Positions 1 through 7,632 of a DNA stretch of 7,632 nucleotides are shown here, piece after piece. Each line of letters starts with the position of its first letter. Position 1 is the first letter of the stretch. Origin of the DNA: an uncultured Caldilinea sp. (GTDB taxonomy: Bacteria; Chloroflexota; Anaerolineae; Caldilineales; Caldilineaceae). The position numbers were made by a program, and so were the translations under genes. Location: assembly GCA_937928035.1 (NCBI GenBank), contig CALFWA010000282.1:1-7632 (forward strand), read 5' to 3'. A model generated the notes under the pieces. It did no database searches. It was not told where the DNA came from and saw only the letters and a list, made by a program, of their open reading frames with translations.

Positions 1-1
1 C

Positions 2-40
2 GGAGACAACGGTACAATGCTCTGACGACCGGTTGTTTCC
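2..40. other. Imperfect inverted repeat at the left edge
   Basis: Bases 2-10 (GGAGACAAC) pair with bases 32-40 (GTTGTTTCC) to give a nine-base-pair stem with one G-T wobble and a loop of about 21 bases. It lies about 60 bases before the first gene of the window. It could be the remains of a terminator for a gene to the left, or an operator for the sugar-transporter unit. There is no clean T-run after it, and the loop is long for either role. Only the pairing is seen; any function is a guess. Confidence 0.25.
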
Positions 41-65
41 TGAATTTCGTCGCAATCACCCAAAA

Positions 66-71
66 CATAAT
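66..71 (+). promoter_or_regulatory. Possible -10 box before the transporter gene
   Basis: CATAAT matches the sigma-70 -10 consensus TATAAT at five of six positions. It sits in a locally AT-rich patch (about bases 61-80), 31 bases before the transporter start codon. No convincing -35 hexamer is found 16 to 18 bases upstream, so this is a weak call resting on the AT-rich patch and one hexamer. Confidence 0.25.
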
Positions 72-90
72 AAAATGCAACCTCACTGTT

Positions 91-97
91 GAAGGAG
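91..97 (+). promoter_or_regulatory. Ribosome-binding site of the transporter gene
   Basis: GAAGGAG is a near-perfect Shine-Dalgarno sequence five bases before the ATG at 103. It fixes the start of the symporter gene. Confidence 0.85.
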
Positions 98-102
98 CGC
101 GC

Positions 103-2297
<2,195 letters not shown>

Positions 2298-2300
2298 AGA

Positions 2301-2325
2301 GGATGCGGCTGGCGGCAAGCCATCC
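2301..2325. terminator. Small hairpin between converging genes, possible two-way terminator
   Basis: The 28-base gap between the deacetylase stop and the gltX stop holds a hairpin: GGAT (2301-2304) pairs with ATCC (2322-2325), GGCT (2307-2310) pairs with AGCC (2318-2321), there is a two-base bulge at 2305-2306, and the loop is seven bases. Its position between two convergent genes fits a shared terminator. Neither side has a clear T-run; the minus-strand side continues with TCTCTAT, which is only mildly T-rich. The structure is seen, the terminator role is inferred. Confidence 0.35.
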
Positions 2326-3846
<1,521 letters not shown>

Positions 3847-3852
3847 AAGCGC

Positions 3853-3880
3853 TCTATACTGTATTCCCTATCTGTGACAA
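3853..3880 (-). promoter_or_regulatory. Promoter-like pair directly in front of gltX
   Basis: On the minus strand, TTGTCA (3880-3875, five of six matches to the -35 consensus) is followed after 16 bases by TATAGA (3858-3853, four of six matches to the -10 consensus). Only six bases separate the -10 hexamer from the gltX ATG. Transcription would then begin at or next to the start codon and give a leaderless message, which fits the weak Shine-Dalgarno sequence (only AGAG/GAG nearby). The pair lies in the 62-base gap after glnS, so gltX could also be read from upstream. Confidence 0.4.
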
Positions 3881-3908
3881 TCCGCAGCATCCGTTTTGAT
3901 CTGCGTCC

Positions 3909-6257
<2,349 letters not shown>

Positions 6258-6339
6258 AGTTCGTTCCATCTCGCTGGTTAGGCGGCGCTGACAAGGATAA
6301 ACGCGCATCGTTCATCAATAACACGCCGCTGCGTCTGTG

Positions 6340-7560
<1,221 letters not shown>

Positions 7561-7632
7561 AAGTCAGTTACGCCAATCTCAGCAGAAACGAAAATTGTGT
7601 TGATCGGCGCCGCCAGAGTCGCCGCTGAATGA

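Noticed and set aside
6289..6294. TTGTCA on the minus strand before glnS as a -35 box
   Set aside because: No acceptable -10 hexamer lies 15 to 19 bases downstream, so there is no support for a glnS promoter here.
6283..6330. GCGGCG and CGCCGC in the Memo-glnS gap as a terminator stem
   Set aside because: The match is only six bases with a loop of about 40, which is expected by chance in GC-rich DNA, and there is no T-run.

Overview
The window looks like ordinary chromosomal DNA of a moderately GC-rich, free-living bacterium. It holds five complete protein-coding genes, tightly packed in two converging groups. No RNA gene, mobile element, CRISPR array or long non-coding stretch is visible. 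My best guess at the source is a Chloroflexota-like (for example Anaerolineae/Caldilinea-type) or Deinococcus-related lineage. The hints are a glutaminyl-tRNA synthetase with a GatB/YqeY-type tail, a Memo protein of the AmmeMemoRadiSam type and a GPH sugar symporter next to a YdjC/ChbG deacetylase. This placement is an inference from gene content; there is no rRNA or other decisive marker.

Plus strand, left part: a GPH-type (MelB-like) 12-helix sugar/cation symporter is followed by a YdjC/ChbG-family carbohydrate deacetylase. The start codon of the second gene overlaps the stop of the first (ATGA), and both genes have a strong AAGGAG ribosome-binding site five bases before the ATG. This looks like a two-gene unit that imports a (probably acetylated) saccharide and deacetylates it in the cytoplasm. 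No glycosidase or regulator is present inside the window.

Minus strand, right part: reading right to left, a Memo-family protein (AmmeMemoRadiSam protein B type) with an extra N-terminal domain is followed by glutaminyl-tRNA synthetase (glnS) and glutamyl-tRNA synthetase (gltX). The gaps are about 80 and 62 bases, so the three may be co-transcribed, although a promoter-like pair directly in front of gltX suggests it may also have its own, possibly leaderless, transcript. The two groups converge on a 28-base gap that contains a small bulged hairpin.

The most interesting items are the roughly 190-residue GatB-type helical/tail domain fused to GlnRS, the PqqD/RRE-like winged-helix pattern at the N-terminus of the Memo protein, the tandem of the two sister synthetases, and the possible leaderless start of gltX. 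I do not see a wholly undescribed multi-gene system here.
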